64,000 nucleotides of DNA from Tepidaquicella sp964564635 (GCA_964564635.1 CAZMAR010000003.1:62001-126000); one strand, 5' to 3'; counted from the first letter of the stretch, positions 26,301-34,833 are shown. Notes: generated by a model from the letters alone, not told the origin. Program-made: numbers and translations.

Positions 26301-26487
26301 TGATAAAAAATTACAATTATTCACCTCTGATGGAGGGTTAAGGACAAAAGACTTACTAATAGGTATGGGATATGGATTTAGATTGGTATTCCTTGGAATA
26401 CCATTTAAATTAGATGTCGCTTATAGTTTTGATTTTAAAAAATTCTCAGAACCGAAATATTACTTTTCTCTCGGACTCGATTTCTAA
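23314..26487 (+). CDS. Exported gluzincin peptidase/TolB-type propeller/outer-membrane barrel fusion
   Basis: This is a 1057-residue exported protein with three parts. Residues 1-29 are a signal peptide (LIFSFLPAESQ region). Residues about 45-290 resemble peptidase MA-type gluzincins: HELLH at 141-145 with a downstream Glu at 175 in TWFAEGMAES. Residues about 300-600 contain PD40/TolB-like blades (PSISPDGKMFLFISNRDDY, PSWS-like ASWSPKQNFLAFTGNNG, PVWSYDSKYIYFDSDRKD). A polar linker at about 605-680 leads to a C-terminal ~370-residue beta-barrel similar to the Omp85/BamA surface-antigen domain, ending KYYFSLGLDF with terminal Phe. It probably resides in the outer membrane with the peptidase in the periplasm or outside. 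The function is unknown. Confidence 0.8.
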   Translation: MKNTKISNIIFNLILIFLIFSFLPAESQEFGKNKVQYKNFKWKFIQSKHFDIYFYDNGYDIAEFTAVEAEKALQKLTANLDYYISNRIPIILFISSNDFQQNNVIEEYLPEGVGGVTELFKNRILIPFEGNYEQFRHVIHHELLHGFMNDMFYGGSIQNIIAKNITLSFPTWFAEGMAESQSLNGLDKETDMYIRDAIMNDYLPPIQYCDGYLAYRGGQSFFSFLMDYYGEHKIGELMNNIKSLNDVNEGFKETYKLELEKLSEKWHKELKKVYWSDAVNREEVLDFAKMLTDHTKDGGFYNIAPSISPDGKMFLFISNRDDYFDVFLADANTGEIIDKVVEGNTTNNFEELQVLTPGLTWSPNSRKMAISVKAGESDAIFVIDLNSGDDEKLPISLPSISNASWSPKQNFLAFTGNNGRQSDIYVYDFQTKKITNLTNDIFSDENPVWSYDSKYIYFDSDRKDFINPSLLPKDFKIYSMNYNGRGIYRINITTKEIEKVIDNPDANEKYVQLSSDGKKLLYVSDINGIDNLYMREYDEEGNYKEKPITNSINPITQITLSKDGKKLLFVALNKLGYDIFSMDNPFERNLGVDKLEPTNYVKNKLKKDELTKLKDTNKIVRDTIPNDSNQSVKEMNNLTGKDSTQKNVNNVIVDFKKKKSNKKFITDDSDYVNNINFQIKENINPDGSFRISDYKIKFSPDLVYGNASYSSFYGVQGTASISLSDLMGNHRINILTSMVIDLKNSDYALSYYYLPKRLDIGFELYHTARFILYNRGYGDELFRYRNLGASLLFSYPLTRFKRFDGGLFLMHVTQENLDNNEEPMNSNTFLVPTIRYVFDNSLWGYLAPEKGSRFNITLLGSPKLGSDGIEFASIMGDFRKYFKIADGFSFAMRLNLGASFGRNPQRFYIGGTENWINREFENDNIPISNIDEYAFSMPILPLRGYNFDRMSGSRFALTNLEFRFPLFRYLILGVLPLGFQDIQGNLFLDAGTAWRDDKKLQLFTSDGGLRTKDLLIGMGYGFRLVFLGIPFKLDVAYSFDFKKFSEPKYYFSLGLDF

Positions 26488-26491
26488 AAAA

Positions 26492-27517
26492 TTATTTTAT
26501 TTCCCAATAATCTGATCCCTTTAACAATTCATCAACATCACCTTTGCCATACTTAAATTGCAAATCAATAATTTGATTCCTCATATCTTTATCATAAGTA
26601 TTCTTTTCAATATCCAGAAACACACCAAAAGGCATTGGTAAATCAGGATTATCACTAAAACTACTTAGAATAAAAGCAAGTTCACGAGATTTTTCATCAT
26701 ATACAAGTAAATCATTAACGCTGTTTGCAGGATTATTTAAATCAACAACAACAGGTTTCCAACCATCAAGCTTAATCCCTTTATCTTTGTTCTTTCCAAA
26801 AATCAAGGGTTTACCATTTTCAATATACAGTGAATGGTCATCTCTTGTTTCTTTGTTTGAATAAAGTTCATAAGCACCATCATTAAATATTACACAATTC
26901 TGAAAAACTTCTAAAAAAGAGGTACCGTTATGTTTATAACATCTTAGAATCATTTCCTGTAAATGCTTTGCATCTCTATCTATTGACCTTGCAATAAATG
27001 TTCCCTCCATACCAAGAGCCAGAGAAATTGGGTTTACAGGATGTTCTATATTTCCAAGTGGGGTTGACTTTGTTATCATTCCGTGAGGGGAGGTTGGAGA
27101 GACCTGCCCTTTTGTTAAGCCATAAATTCTGTTGTTGAAAAGTATTATATTAACATCAATATTTCTTCTTAAAATATGAATAAAATGATTTCCTCCTATA
27201 CTCAACAAATCACCATCACCGGATGGAATCCAGACAGATAAATCGGGATTAGCACATTTAACGCCAGAGGCAATAGCAGCTGCCCTACCATGAATAGTAT
27301 GAAACCCATAGGTATTCATATAATAAGGAAATCTGCTTGAGCATCCAATACCAGAAATGAAGACAATTTTTTCTTTAGGGATATCAAGAAGCTGAGCAAA
27401 AGTCCTTTGAATCTGTGCTAATATAGAAAAATCCCCACAACCGGGACACCATCTGACATCTCTGTCCGAAGCGAAATCTTTTGGGCTATATTTTGGTTTA
27501 TTTTCTTTATCTTCCAT
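26492..27517 (-). CDS. korB: 2-oxoacid:ferredoxin oxidoreductase, beta subunit (2-oxoglutarate type likely)
   Basis: This 341-residue TPP-binding subunit oxidatively decarboxylates 2-oxoacids to the acyl-CoA with ferredoxin reduction (or runs in reverse in reductive carbon fixation). Visible marks: [4Fe-4S] Cys in RWCPGCGDFS, GIGCSSRF and FQNCVIFND; TPP/Mg motif GDGDLLSIGGNHF with NNRIYGLTKGQ. The KTSxxG-like region is STPLGNIEHPVNP. It follows the alpha subunit gene by 27 nt. 2-Oxoglutarate specificity is inferred from overall similarity to KorB, not proven; ferredoxin itself is not encoded here. Confidence 0.9.
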   Translation of the reverse strand: MEDKENKPKYSPKDFASDRDVRWCPGCGDFSILAQIQRTFAQLLDIPKEKIVFISGIGCSSRFPYYMNTYGFHTIHGRAAAIASGVKCANPDLSVWIPSGDGDLLSIGGNHFIHILRRNIDVNIILFNNRIYGLTKGQVSPTSPHGMITKSTPLGNIEHPVNPISLALGMEGTFIARSIDRDAKHLQEMILRCYKHNGTSFLEVFQNCVIFNDGAYELYSNKETRDDHSLYIENGKPLIFGKNKDKGIKLDGWKPVVVDLNNPANSVNDLLVYDEKSRELAFILSSFSDNPDLPMPFGVFLDIEKNTYDKDMRNQIIDLQFKYGKGDVDELLKGSDYWEIK

Positions 27518-27544
27518 AGTAAACTTATATATTTTTTTTTAGGA

Positions 27545-29413
27545 TTAGTCTTTTAAAATTTCTTCTATTTTACCAGCAATTTCAGAGGGTTTAAATGGTA
27601 TACCTCTAACCTTATTTAGTTGAATTACATCTATTAAAAATTCTGCACGAATTAACTTTGCAAGTTGTCCAAGATTAACTTCAGGAATAAGAACCTTCTC
27701 GAAATTTTTTAATATTTTTCCAAGATTTCTCGGGAAAGGATTTAGATATCGTAAGTAAGTGTATGAAACATCATACCCTTTTTCGTTAACATCTTCAACG
27801 GCATCTGCAATTGCTCCTGTCGTACTTCCCCACCCAAGAACAAGAAGCTTTCCTTTTTCTTTTCCGAAAACTTTCATCTCCGGTATATCTTTATCAATGT
27901 TTTTAATCTTTTTTGCTCTTAATGTAACCATTTTATGGTGATTATCTGGTTCATAGCTAATATTTCCAGTAATATCTTGCTTCTCAAGACCACCAATTCT
28001 GTGCTCAAGACCTTTCGTCCCTGGTTTTACCCATGGTCTTGCAAGAAACTCATTTCTTGCATAAGGGAAAAATCCATCAGGGCTTGTTCTGAAAACTGCT
28101 TTCATCTCAGGTAAATCACAGACTTTTACTACTTTCCAAGGCTCAGAACCCTGTGCAATATAACCATCTGTTAATACTATAACAGGGGTCATATATTTTA
28201 TAGCAATTCTAATCGCTTCCACAACAACATCGAAACAATCAGCAGGACTAATTGCCGCAAGAACTGGTACCGGTGACTCACCATTTCTGCCAAACATTGC
28301 TTGTAATAAATCTGCCTGTTCTGTTTTGGTCGGCAGCCCCGTTGATGGTCCGCCTCTTTGAACATTAACGATTACAAGAGGAAGTTCAGCCATAACAGCT
28401 AAACCAATTGCTTCTGTTTTCAAAGCCATTCCCGGACCACTCGTGGAAGTTGCGCCCAGACAACCTGCATACGAAGCACCAATAGCAGTGCAAATACCTG
28501 CTATTTCATCTTCAGCTTGAAATGTCTTTACTCCGTATCTTTTATAACGGGATAAAATTTGCATAATTTCTGAGGCAGGAGTAATTGGATAACTTCCAAG
28601 GAAAAGTGGAATACCCGCTCTTGCTGCCCCAGCAACCAGTCCTAAGGCAACAGCTTCATTTCCATTAATATTTCTATATATACCTTTTGGTAATTTTGCT
28701 CTTCTAACCTCAAACCTTGTTGTAAACATCTCTGTATTTTCACCATAGTAATATCCCGCTTTCAACACACGCTTATTGGCTTCCATTATCATCGGTTGGT
28801 TACTGAACTTCTCTTCTATCCAATTTAAAGTATATTCCAGAGATTTATTATAAAGCCAATAAACAACACCAAGAGCAAAGAAATTTTTACATTTTAAAAC
28901 TGTTTTCAGTGGTAATTCTAAATCTTTCAGAACTTCAATCGTCTGTTTAGTAATAGGAATATCATACACTATATAAGAATCAAGCGAACCATCTTCAAGA
29001 GGATTAGTTTCATATTCTGCTAAATCAAGGTTTTTTTTATCGAAAGCATCAGAATTAGCAATTATAATTCCGTTTTTCTTTAAATTTTTTAAATTCACTT
29101 TTAATGCTGCAGGATTCATTGCAACAAGAACATCAATCTGGTCTCCGGGTGTATGAACATCGTGTCCAGAAAAGTGTATTTGAAATCCACTAACACCATA
29201 AAGAGTACCTGAAGGAGCCCGAATCTCCGCAGGATAATCCGGAAAAGTTTCCACATCATGCCCTTCAGCTGCAATTGTATCAGAAAATTGAGTCCCTGTT
29301 AGCTGCATTCCATCTCCACTGTCACCGGCAAATCTTATTGTAACTTCATCAACAGATTTTACCTGGGGTTTACATCCAGGTTTTCTTCTACCCTTTGTTT
29401 TATTATCGTCCAT
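27545..29413 (-). CDS. korA: 2-oxoacid:ferredoxin oxidoreductase, fused gamma-alpha subunit
   Basis: This 622-residue subunit carries a gamma (CoA/flanking) domain at about 22-205 (IRFAGDSGDGMQLTGTQFSD, YPAEIRAPSGTLYGVSGFQ). It is followed by the alpha pyrimidine-binding domain at about 245-480 (YPITPASEIMQILSRYK, FQAEDEIAGICTAIGASYAG, TSTSGPGMALKTEAIGLA, QRGGPSTGLPTKTEQADLL) and a C-terminal domain II (LLVLGWGSTTGAIADAVED). The fused gamma-alpha layout is typical of KorA in Bacteroidota, Chlorobi and Actinobacteria. It forms the enzyme with the beta subunit encoded next. Confidence 0.92.
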   Translation of the reverse strand: MDDNKTKGRRKPGCKPQVKSVDEVTIRFAGDSGDGMQLTGTQFSDTIAAEGHDVETFPDYPAEIRAPSGTLYGVSGFQIHFSGHDVHTPGDQIDVLVAMNPAALKVNLKNLKKNGIIIANSDAFDKKNLDLAEYETNPLEDGSLDSYIVYDIPITKQTIEVLKDLELPLKTVLKCKNFFALGVVYWLYNKSLEYTLNWIEEKFSNQPMIMEANKRVLKAGYYYGENTEMFTTRFEVRRAKLPKGIYRNINGNEAVALGLVAGAARAGIPLFLGSYPITPASEIMQILSRYKRYGVKTFQAEDEIAGICTAIGASYAGCLGATSTSGPGMALKTEAIGLAVMAELPLVIVNVQRGGPSTGLPTKTEQADLLQAMFGRNGESPVPVLAAISPADCFDVVVEAIRIAIKYMTPVIVLTDGYIAQGSEPWKVVKVCDLPEMKAVFRTSPDGFFPYARNEFLARPWVKPGTKGLEHRIGGLEKQDITGNISYEPDNHHKMVTLRAKKIKNIDKDIPEMKVFGKEKGKLLVLGWGSTTGAIADAVEDVNEKGYDVSYTYLRYLNPFPRNLGKILKNFEKVLIPEVNLGQLAKLIRAEFLIDVIQLNKVRGIPFKPSEIAGKIEEILKD

Positions 29414-29445
29414 ATTAGTTATTATAAATTATATTATAAATAAAA

Positions 29446-29472
29446 AAAACTTCCTGTAAAACAGGAGGTTTT
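29446..29472 (-). terminator. Terminator after rplI
   Basis: AAAACTTCCTG (29446-29456) pairs with CAGGAGGTTTT (29462-29472), 11 bp with one G-U and a 5-nt loop, followed by a run of eight T on the minus strand. It separates rplI from korA. Confidence 0.8.
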
Positions 29473-29529
29473 AAAAATACTAAGATAAAATATTATAAAA
29501 TGTTTCCGTTTCCAAAATAAAAAATTTTC

Positions 29530-30027
29530 TTAATCTTCTTTCTTTTCATGCTTAGATTTACTCTGCTCATCTTCAAGAGTCTTCTCATCTTTAACCAGAA
29601 CCTTTAATTTTGCAATAACATCTGTGTGCAATTTTATTTCGACTATATGTTCACCAAGAGTCTTAATGTGTTCATGCAACATAATTTTTTTCTTCTCAAT
29701 GTTTTTATATCCTTTTTCTAACAATTTTTCATAAATCATTTGAGAAGTAACAGAACCAAATAATTTATTTTCTTCTCCAGCTTTTGCATAAATTTCCAAT
29801 ACATCTCTTTCAATTTCAAAAGAGGTTTTCTTAGCATTCTCTATTTCTCTTTTCCTCTTTCTCTCCTGCTGTTTCTGAATCACCTGAAATGCTTTTATGT
29901 TTGATGGGGTAGCGGCTACTGCTATTCCTCTCGGGATAAGAAAATTTCTTGCATACCCGTTTTTTACTTCTTTAATATCACCTATGTTTCCAAGCTTTTC
30001 AAAATCTTGCTTTAAAATTACTTTCAT
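29530..30027 (-). CDS. rplI: 50S ribosomal protein L9
   Basis: This 165-residue protein has the L9 N-domain MKVILKQDFEKLGNIGDIKE, VKNGYARNFLIPRGIAVAAT, the long connecting helix rich in Lys/Arg/Glu, the C-domain, and a short charged tail. The usual neighbour rpsR is missing between ssb and rplI. Confidence 0.95.
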   Translation of the reverse strand: MKVILKQDFEKLGNIGDIKEVKNGYARNFLIPRGIAVAATPSNIKAFQVIQKQQERKRKREIENAKKTSFEIERDVLEIYAKAGEENKLFGSVTSQMIYEKLLEKGYKNIEKKKIMLHEHIKTLGEHIVEIKLHTDVIAKLKVLVKDEKTLEDEQSKSKHEKKED

Positions 30028-30059
30028 ATTGAAAAAAATAAGATTTGATAAATAAAAAT

Positions 30060-30084
30060 GTAAATGGATTAATTATCCATTTAC
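30060..30084 (-). terminator. Hairpin between ssb and rplI
   Basis: GTAAATGGAT (30060-30069) and ATCCATTTAC (30075-30084) form a perfect 10-bp stem with a 5-nt loop. The minus strand continues CATTTTTATTTAT. A weak, AT-rich terminator or attenuator is likely. Confidence 0.5.
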
Positions 30085-30107
30085 ACAGGATATATTTAAA
30101 ATGATAT

Positions 30108-30575
30108 TTATTGTTCAGTTGGTATATTCGTGTCTTCCGGAGACAATAACTGATCAAAATTATCATCTACAAATGTAGTCGGTTCATCCTTTTCTTCTGC
30201 TTGCTGATCTGAAGAGCTACCTCCTGCAATTCTTCTATTTAAGAACTGAATTCTCCGTGCTTTAATTTCAACTATTGTCCTGCTATTGCCATCTTCGGTC
30301 TTAAAAGTTCTACTTTGCAACTCTCCATCAACTAAAACTGCATTACCTTTTTTAAGTTTATCACGGCAACTCTCAGCCAATCTGTTCCATGCAACAATTC
30401 CAACATAACATACATCTTCTTTCCATTCATCATTTTTGTCTCTAAATCTACGATTACTCGCAATAGAAAAATTAACAACTGGTGTCCCATTAGTTGTTTG
30501 TCTGAAGACTGGGTCTTTTGTTAAATTTCCAGCGATGATAACTGAATTTATTTCGGGCATCTTGTATTCAGCCAT
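30108..30575 (-). CDS. ssb: Single-stranded DNA-binding protein
   Basis: This 155-residue OB-fold protein coats ssDNA in replication and repair. Visible marks are NSVIIAGNLTKDPVFRQT, FSIASNRRFRDKNDEWKED and VLVDGELQSRTFKTEDG. The C-terminus is acidic but ends PTEQ instead of the classical DDDIPF-type tip, so partner binding may differ. Its place between rpsF and rplI is standard apart from the absent rpsR. Confidence 0.92.
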   Translation of the reverse strand: MAEYKMPEINSVIIAGNLTKDPVFRQTTNGTPVVNFSIASNRRFRDKNDEWKEDVCYVGIVAWNRLAESCRDKLKKGNAVLVDGELQSRTFKTEDGNSRTIVEIKARRIQFLNRRIAGGSSSDQQAEEKDEPTTFVDDNFDQLLSPEDTNIPTEQ

Positions 30576-30628
30576 ACGATTACCTCCGTATAATTAATTT
30601 ATTTAATTTATTTAAAACAACACTCATA

Positions 30629-31036
30629 TTATGAAAAGGTTTCATCATCAGCAGCTTCATTAATTTCTTTAGCTTTTAGAGTTTCCTCAATATTTTGTAA
30701 AATTGCTGAACGCTTTTCAAGATATTTCCGCTTTGAGTTTAGCTCTTTTTTTGTCATATAAATCGTCAAATACCTTAAAATATTTTCATCAAGTTTATAT
30801 GCTCTCTCAAGTTTTGCTACAACATCATTTTTTGCAATAAATTCAAAACACACATAGAATCCATTTTGCTTTCTCCTTATAGGATAAGCAAGTTTTTTCC
30901 TACCGATTCTATCAATGTTTTTTATTTCAGCATTTTGTTTTTTTAGAAGATTCTCATATTTTTTTATAATCTCTTCAATTGCAGCATCTTCTAAATTTCC
31001 ATCTAAAATAAAGTAAGATTCGTAATCTCTTGTCAT
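30629..31036 (-). CDS. rpsF: 30S ribosomal protein S6
   Basis: This 135-residue protein of the platform normally forms a pair with S18. It is recognised by YESYFILDGNLEDAAIEEI, IDRIGRKKLAYPIRRKQNGF and ILRYLTIYM. The acidic C-terminal tail resembles other S6 proteins. It is first in the rpsF-ssb-rplI group. Confidence 0.95.
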   Translation of the reverse strand: MTRDYESYFILDGNLEDAAIEEIIKKYENLLKKQNAEIKNIDRIGRKKLAYPIRRKQNGFYVCFEFIAKNDVVAKLERAYKLDENILRYLTIYMTKKELNSKRKYLEKRSAILQNIEETLKAKEINEAADDETFS

Positions 31037-31111
31037 TAAAAAAATTTTATTTAAGCAATAAAAATATAATTATTTAAAAAAATAATCAAGTTCAAATATA
31101 GTTATTTATTG

Positions 31112-31194
31112 TGCGGGAAGTGGGACTTGAACCCACACGCCTTCGTGGCGCCACCCCCTCAAGATGGTGCGTCTGCCAGTTCCGCCATTCCCGC
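31112..31194 (-). tRNA. tRNA-Leu (anticodon GAG)
   Basis: This is an 83-nt class II tRNA. The acceptor GCGGGAA/TTCCCGC is perfect. The D-arm contains GGCAGACG, the anticodon stem CCATC/GGTGG has loop TTGAGGG (anticodon GAG), the long variable arm is GCGCCACGAAGGCGT-like, and the T-arm is GTGGGTTCAAGTCCCAC. The discriminator is A and CCA is not encoded. Confidence 0.93.
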
Positions 31195-31285
31195 AATCAA
31201 TAAAAACCCAGTAAAATTATAAAATTATTATTTATTATTCAATCCTTTTCAAAATAAGAATAACAGGTAATTTAAATAGGTTTTC

Positions 31286-32224
31286 TCAAGAACGCATCTT
31301 TTGTAGCTCCCGGAATAGACTTGCTTCTTTTGAAGTTAAATTTTCCGGAACTCTTATATGTACCGTCAGGTATAAGTCCCCGAATGTATTTGACTTACCG
31401 TAAACAGGCATTCCAAGGCCCTTCAATTTTAATATCTTACCTGATGAGGTTCCTTTTGATATATCTATTTTTACTTTCCCTTTGAAAGTTTCAAATTCCA
31501 CCTTCCCACCTAAAACCGCAGTATACAAATCAATATATATATCTGAATATAAATCATTTCCTTTCCTTTTAAATACCGGGTCTTCAAGAACATTAATTGT
31601 AATCAATAAATCCCCAGGTTGCATGTCCCGCGATGTTTTTTCTCCTCTTCCTTCAATCTTCAATATATGACCTGATGCAATACCCGGTTTGATTTTCAAT
31701 TTTATTGATTCATTACCCACTCGAAATATTCTCTCAGTTCCTGTATAAGCTTCTCTAAGAGTAATATCTATTTGTGCTTTTAAATCAGCCCCTTTAGCAT
31801 TCGCAGCTCTTCTAAATCCACTCTGTCTTCTTCCAGAAAAAGCTCCCCCTTCACCAAAAAACATTTCAAAAAAATCTGAATATCCACTTCTATTAAAAAA
31901 GTCACCAAGGTCACCTTCAAATGTAAAAGTTCTTCCACCTGATTGATTAGCGAACTGTGACCAATCAAATCCACCCGGCTCACCACCATATTGTTGATAA
32001 TATCTATAACTTTCCCCCATCTGGTCATATTTCTTTCTTTTTTCATCATCACTCAAAACTTCATAAGCTTCATTAATTTCCTTGAATTTTTCCTCTGCAG
32101 CTTTATCACCTTTATTCTTATCGGGATGATATTTTAAAGCGAGTTTTCTGAAAGCTTTTTTTATTTCCTCTTTGGAAGCATCTTTTTTTACTCCAAGAAT
32201 TTTATAATAATCTTTATACTCCAT
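31286..32224 (-). CDS. DnaJ-family co-chaperone without zinc finger (CbpA-like)
   Basis: This 312-residue Hsp40 activates DnaK ATP hydrolysis. The J domain (DYYKILGVKKDASKEEIKKA, with HPD in YHPDKNKGD) is at 1-70. A Gly/Phe/Gln-rich segment (YYQQYGGEPGGFDWSQF) follows. The CxxCxGxG zinc repeats of true DnaJ are absent. The rest is the double substrate-binding domain (KIKPGIASGHILKIEGRGE, LGMPVYGKSNTFGDLYLTV). This layout is that of CbpA/DnaJ type II. It is divergent from the eRF1-like gene at 32420. Confidence 0.9.
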   Translation of the reverse strand: MEYKDYYKILGVKKDASKEEIKKAFRKLALKYHPDKNKGDKAAEEKFKEINEAYEVLSDDEKRKKYDQMGESYRYYQQYGGEPGGFDWSQFANQSGGRTFTFEGDLGDFFNRSGYSDFFEMFFGEGGAFSGRRQSGFRRAANAKGADLKAQIDITLREAYTGTERIFRVGNESIKLKIKPGIASGHILKIEGRGEKTSRDMQPGDLLITINVLEDPVFKRKGNDLYSDIYIDLYTAVLGGKVEFETFKGKVKIDISKGTSSGKILKLKGLGMPVYGKSNTFGDLYLTVHIRVPENLTSKEASLFRELQKMRS

Positions 32225-32419
32225 AAATATAAAAATATTATTTATATAAATTTAAGGTTTTTCAATCACAGTTTAAATTTATTTATTAATGAATTTGATT
32301 TTCTTTTCTGTAAAAAAAATTATAAATTAAGTTAATAAAAAAATCATAAAAAAAATAATTGATTATTATTCAATTCATTTTTAAATTACAGAAACAAAAC
32401 TATAAAGGAAATAAAAAAA

Positions 32420-33508
32420 ATGATTAATCTAAAAGCCTTAAAGTACTTACAATCAATCAATTCTTATCCCTGTGTATCAATTTTAATGCCTACCCATAGA
32501 CATTTCCCTGACAACAAACAAGACCCACTGAGATTGAAAAATTTGATAAATCTTGCTACAAAGAGATTAAATGAAGAGTTTAGTAAAGATGAAGTAAAAC
32601 AAATTCTTGACAAAATTAATGAAATTAATCAAAGCATAGATATCAATAATTTTCTGGATGGGTTAGCAATATTTGTAAACAAGGATAAAGCAATAAAATT
32701 CTATTTACCTTTCCCCGTAAAAGAAAGGGTTATTATTGACCCCACATTTGCAACCAGAGACCTTGTGTTCGCAATGAATAGAAGCGAGCCTTACTGGTTA
32801 GTTGTGATTAGCGATAAAATTACTAAATTATTTCTCGGAATCAGGGATAATATAATTGATTACAATGAAAATGAATTCCCATTTACAAATGCTTATTATG
32901 AAACAAAATCTTCATTAACAACAGAGACACACAGAAACGACAGGCTAACAGACAATGTCGAAAGGATAAAAAAATATCTAAGAGAAGTAGATGTAAAATT
33001 AAAAAACATCAATACTGATAATTATTCTTTAGTTATCACAGGTACAGAAAGAACATTAAGTTTATTTAACGAAATATCAACACAAAAAGAATTAATACTC
33101 ACAGGTATCAAAGGTAATTATGAATCTGTTTCTGCTTATGAGTTATCAAAAATTGTATGGCCTCAGGTTAAAAGTGTAAGAGCAATAAAGCGAGACGAAG
33201 TGCTTAAAGAAATTGAAGAAGCATTTGGAAAGCGTAAACTTGCAACTGGAATAGATGAAGTATGGAAGCTTGCCAATGAAGGAAGAGGAAGATTATTAAT
33301 TGTGGAATTAAATTATCAGTATTCTGCAAAAGTATCAGAGGATGGATTACATTTAATTCCTGTTGAAGTCGCTCCGGGAAAAGAAATTATAGATGATGCT
33401 GTAGATGACATCATAGAAAAAGTAATAAACACAGGTGGTAGAGTTGTTTTTGTAAACAATGGAAAGCTTGAAAAATATGGACATATTGCTTTGATTCTTA
33501 GATATTAA
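32420..33508 (+). CDS. eRF1-like protein of the baeRF family (possible Balon-type ribosome hibernation factor)
   Basis: This 362-residue soluble protein begins with YPCVSILMPTHRHFPDNKQD followed by PLRLKNLINLATKRLNEEF. I recognise this as the N-terminal signature of bacterial archaeo-eukaryotic release-factor relatives (baeRF). A member of this superfamily, Balon, was shown to enter the ribosomal A site with EF-Tu in hibernating Psychrobacter. The C-terminal third (GIDEVWKLANEGRGRLLIVE, then FVNNGKLEKYGHIALILRY) matches the eRF1 domain 3 / L7Ae-like part. No GGQ is seen, so peptide release is unlikely. A role in stress or ribosome protection is inferred from the family and from the divergent co-chaperone gene. 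Confidence 0.65.
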   Translation: MINLKALKYLQSINSYPCVSILMPTHRHFPDNKQDPLRLKNLINLATKRLNEEFSKDEVKQILDKINEINQSIDINNFLDGLAIFVNKDKAIKFYLPFPVKERVIIDPTFATRDLVFAMNRSEPYWLVVISDKITKLFLGIRDNIIDYNENEFPFTNAYYETKSSLTTETHRNDRLTDNVERIKKYLREVDVKLKNINTDNYSLVITGTERTLSLFNEISTQKELILTGIKGNYESVSAYELSKIVWPQVKSVRAIKRDEVLKEIEEAFGKRKLATGIDEVWKLANEGRGRLLIVELNYQYSAKVSEDGLHLIPVEVAPGKEIIDDAVDDIIEKVINTGGRVVFVNNGKLEKYGHIALILRY

Positions 33509-33510
33509 AA

Positions 33511-34833
33511 ATGAATTTCATCATAAGATATATTCTATTTTTAATCTGCATCATTACCATAAAGGAATCATTTACCCAACCATATTGCATACCAGGAAGG
33601 TTTGATACAAACTATGCTTTTAGCATTACCGATATAGATACTCTTGGTAATGTCGTTTATGGCCAAAATATTAACTGGCTCGGGCAAAATGTTTTCCTTG
33701 ATGCTATAGTTGCATACCCAAAGTCTTCTGTAGATACTTTACAAAAAAGACCTTTCTTACTATTAATACATGGTGGCGGTTTTTATTCAGGTGATAAATA
33801 TTTTATGAAACCTTTTACAATTGACTTTGCTATGAAAGGTTATGTGTGTGCCTCTGTTGAATATAGAATAGGTTGGAACACAGGTGGAAATCCATTTGAT
33901 TGCAATGGTGAGGGTTACTCATTGATTAAAGCAATATATAGAGCAATGCAGGATATAAAAGCAGCTTTTAGATATTTTTCTGCAAATGCAAATCTATACA
34001 AGATTGATACATCATATATGTTTGCAGGAGGTATAAGTGCTGGAGCGGTTACAGGTTTGCTTATTTCTTTTGCTACGCAATCGGATATAAATAACATATA
34101 TCCTAATCTTGTTACAGAGCTCGGATACCTTGACTCTGCTACTAATAGTTACAAAATAAATTACAGAATAAAATCTGTTATTAGCATATCAGGAGGAATA
34201 TTAGACACTTCATTAATAACTTTTTCAAAAGCCATTCCGGTTTTAATGTTTCATGGTACTGCAGATAATAATGTCCCCTATGGAACAGGTTATGCATATT
34301 CCTGTCCTAATTATGTTTTAACGCAGGGTTCACAGGAAATAATGCGTCGTATGAAAAATTTACATTTCCCCTTTGAATTGAATTATGTACCCGGAGGAGG
34401 ACATGAAAATTATTATCCGATTGAATACTTTTTGAAAAGAACAAGCACATTTCTAAAACGCACTCTGTGTAACCAGGGCAGACAGATAATAATTGAAAAC
34501 TACACAATTATACTTGATACAAATTTAGGATATATACCATCAGTAAAGAAGAATTATACAACAATAAAAAACAATTACGTTTTATTTCAAAATTATCCTA
34601 ATCCTTTTAATATAAATACCATTATAGAATATAATATACCCGAAAATACAGTTGTTAAAATAAAAATATATGATGTACTCGGTAGGTACATCAAAACGAT
34701 TTTAAATGAATTTCAGGAGAGTGGAACATACAGAATAAGCTTTGATGCATCAGAGCTTCCCAGTGGTGTATATTTTTACGAGTTATCCACAGAGAACTTT
34801 AGAAATACTAAAGTAATGATATTAACAAAATAG
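33511..34833 (+). CDS. Secreted alpha/beta-hydrolase with T9SS sorting domain
   Basis: This 440-residue exported esterase/lipase-like protein starts 2 nt after the previous stop. A signal peptide covers about 1-22. The hydrolase marks are the oxyanion HGGG at 87-90, the nucleophile elbow G-I-S-A-G with Ser176, acid Asp252 in FHGTADNNVPYG and His298 in PGGGHENYY. Residues about 355-440 are a type IX sorting domain (FQNYPNPFNINT, IYDVLGRYIKTIL, PSGVYFYEL). Ester hydrolysis of an extracellular substrate is likely; the specific substrate cannot be told. Confidence 0.85.
   Translation: MNFIIRYILFLICIITIKESFTQPYCIPGRFDTNYAFSITDIDTLGNVVYGQNINWLGQNVFLDAIVAYPKSSVDTLQKRPFLLLIHGGGFYSGDKYFMKPFTIDFAMKGYVCASVEYRIGWNTGGNPFDCNGEGYSLIKAIYRAMQDIKAAFRYFSANANLYKIDTSYMFAGGISAGAVTGLLISFATQSDINNIYPNLVTELGYLDSATNSYKINYRIKSVISISGGILDTSLITFSKAIPVLMFHGTADNNVPYGTGYAYSCPNYVLTQGSQEIMRRMKNLHFPFELNYVPGGGHENYYPIEYFLKRTSTFLKRTLCNQGRQIIIENYTIILDTNLGYIPSVKKNYTTIKNNYVLFQNYPNPFNINTIIEYNIPENTVVKIKIYDVLGRYIKTILNEFQESGTYRISFDASELPSGVYFYELSTENFRNTKVMILTK

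Noticed and set aside
26487..26492. Bidirectional terminator between the convergent genes at 26.49 kb
   Set aside because: Only 4 nt separate the stops and no stem with a T-run can be drawn nearby.
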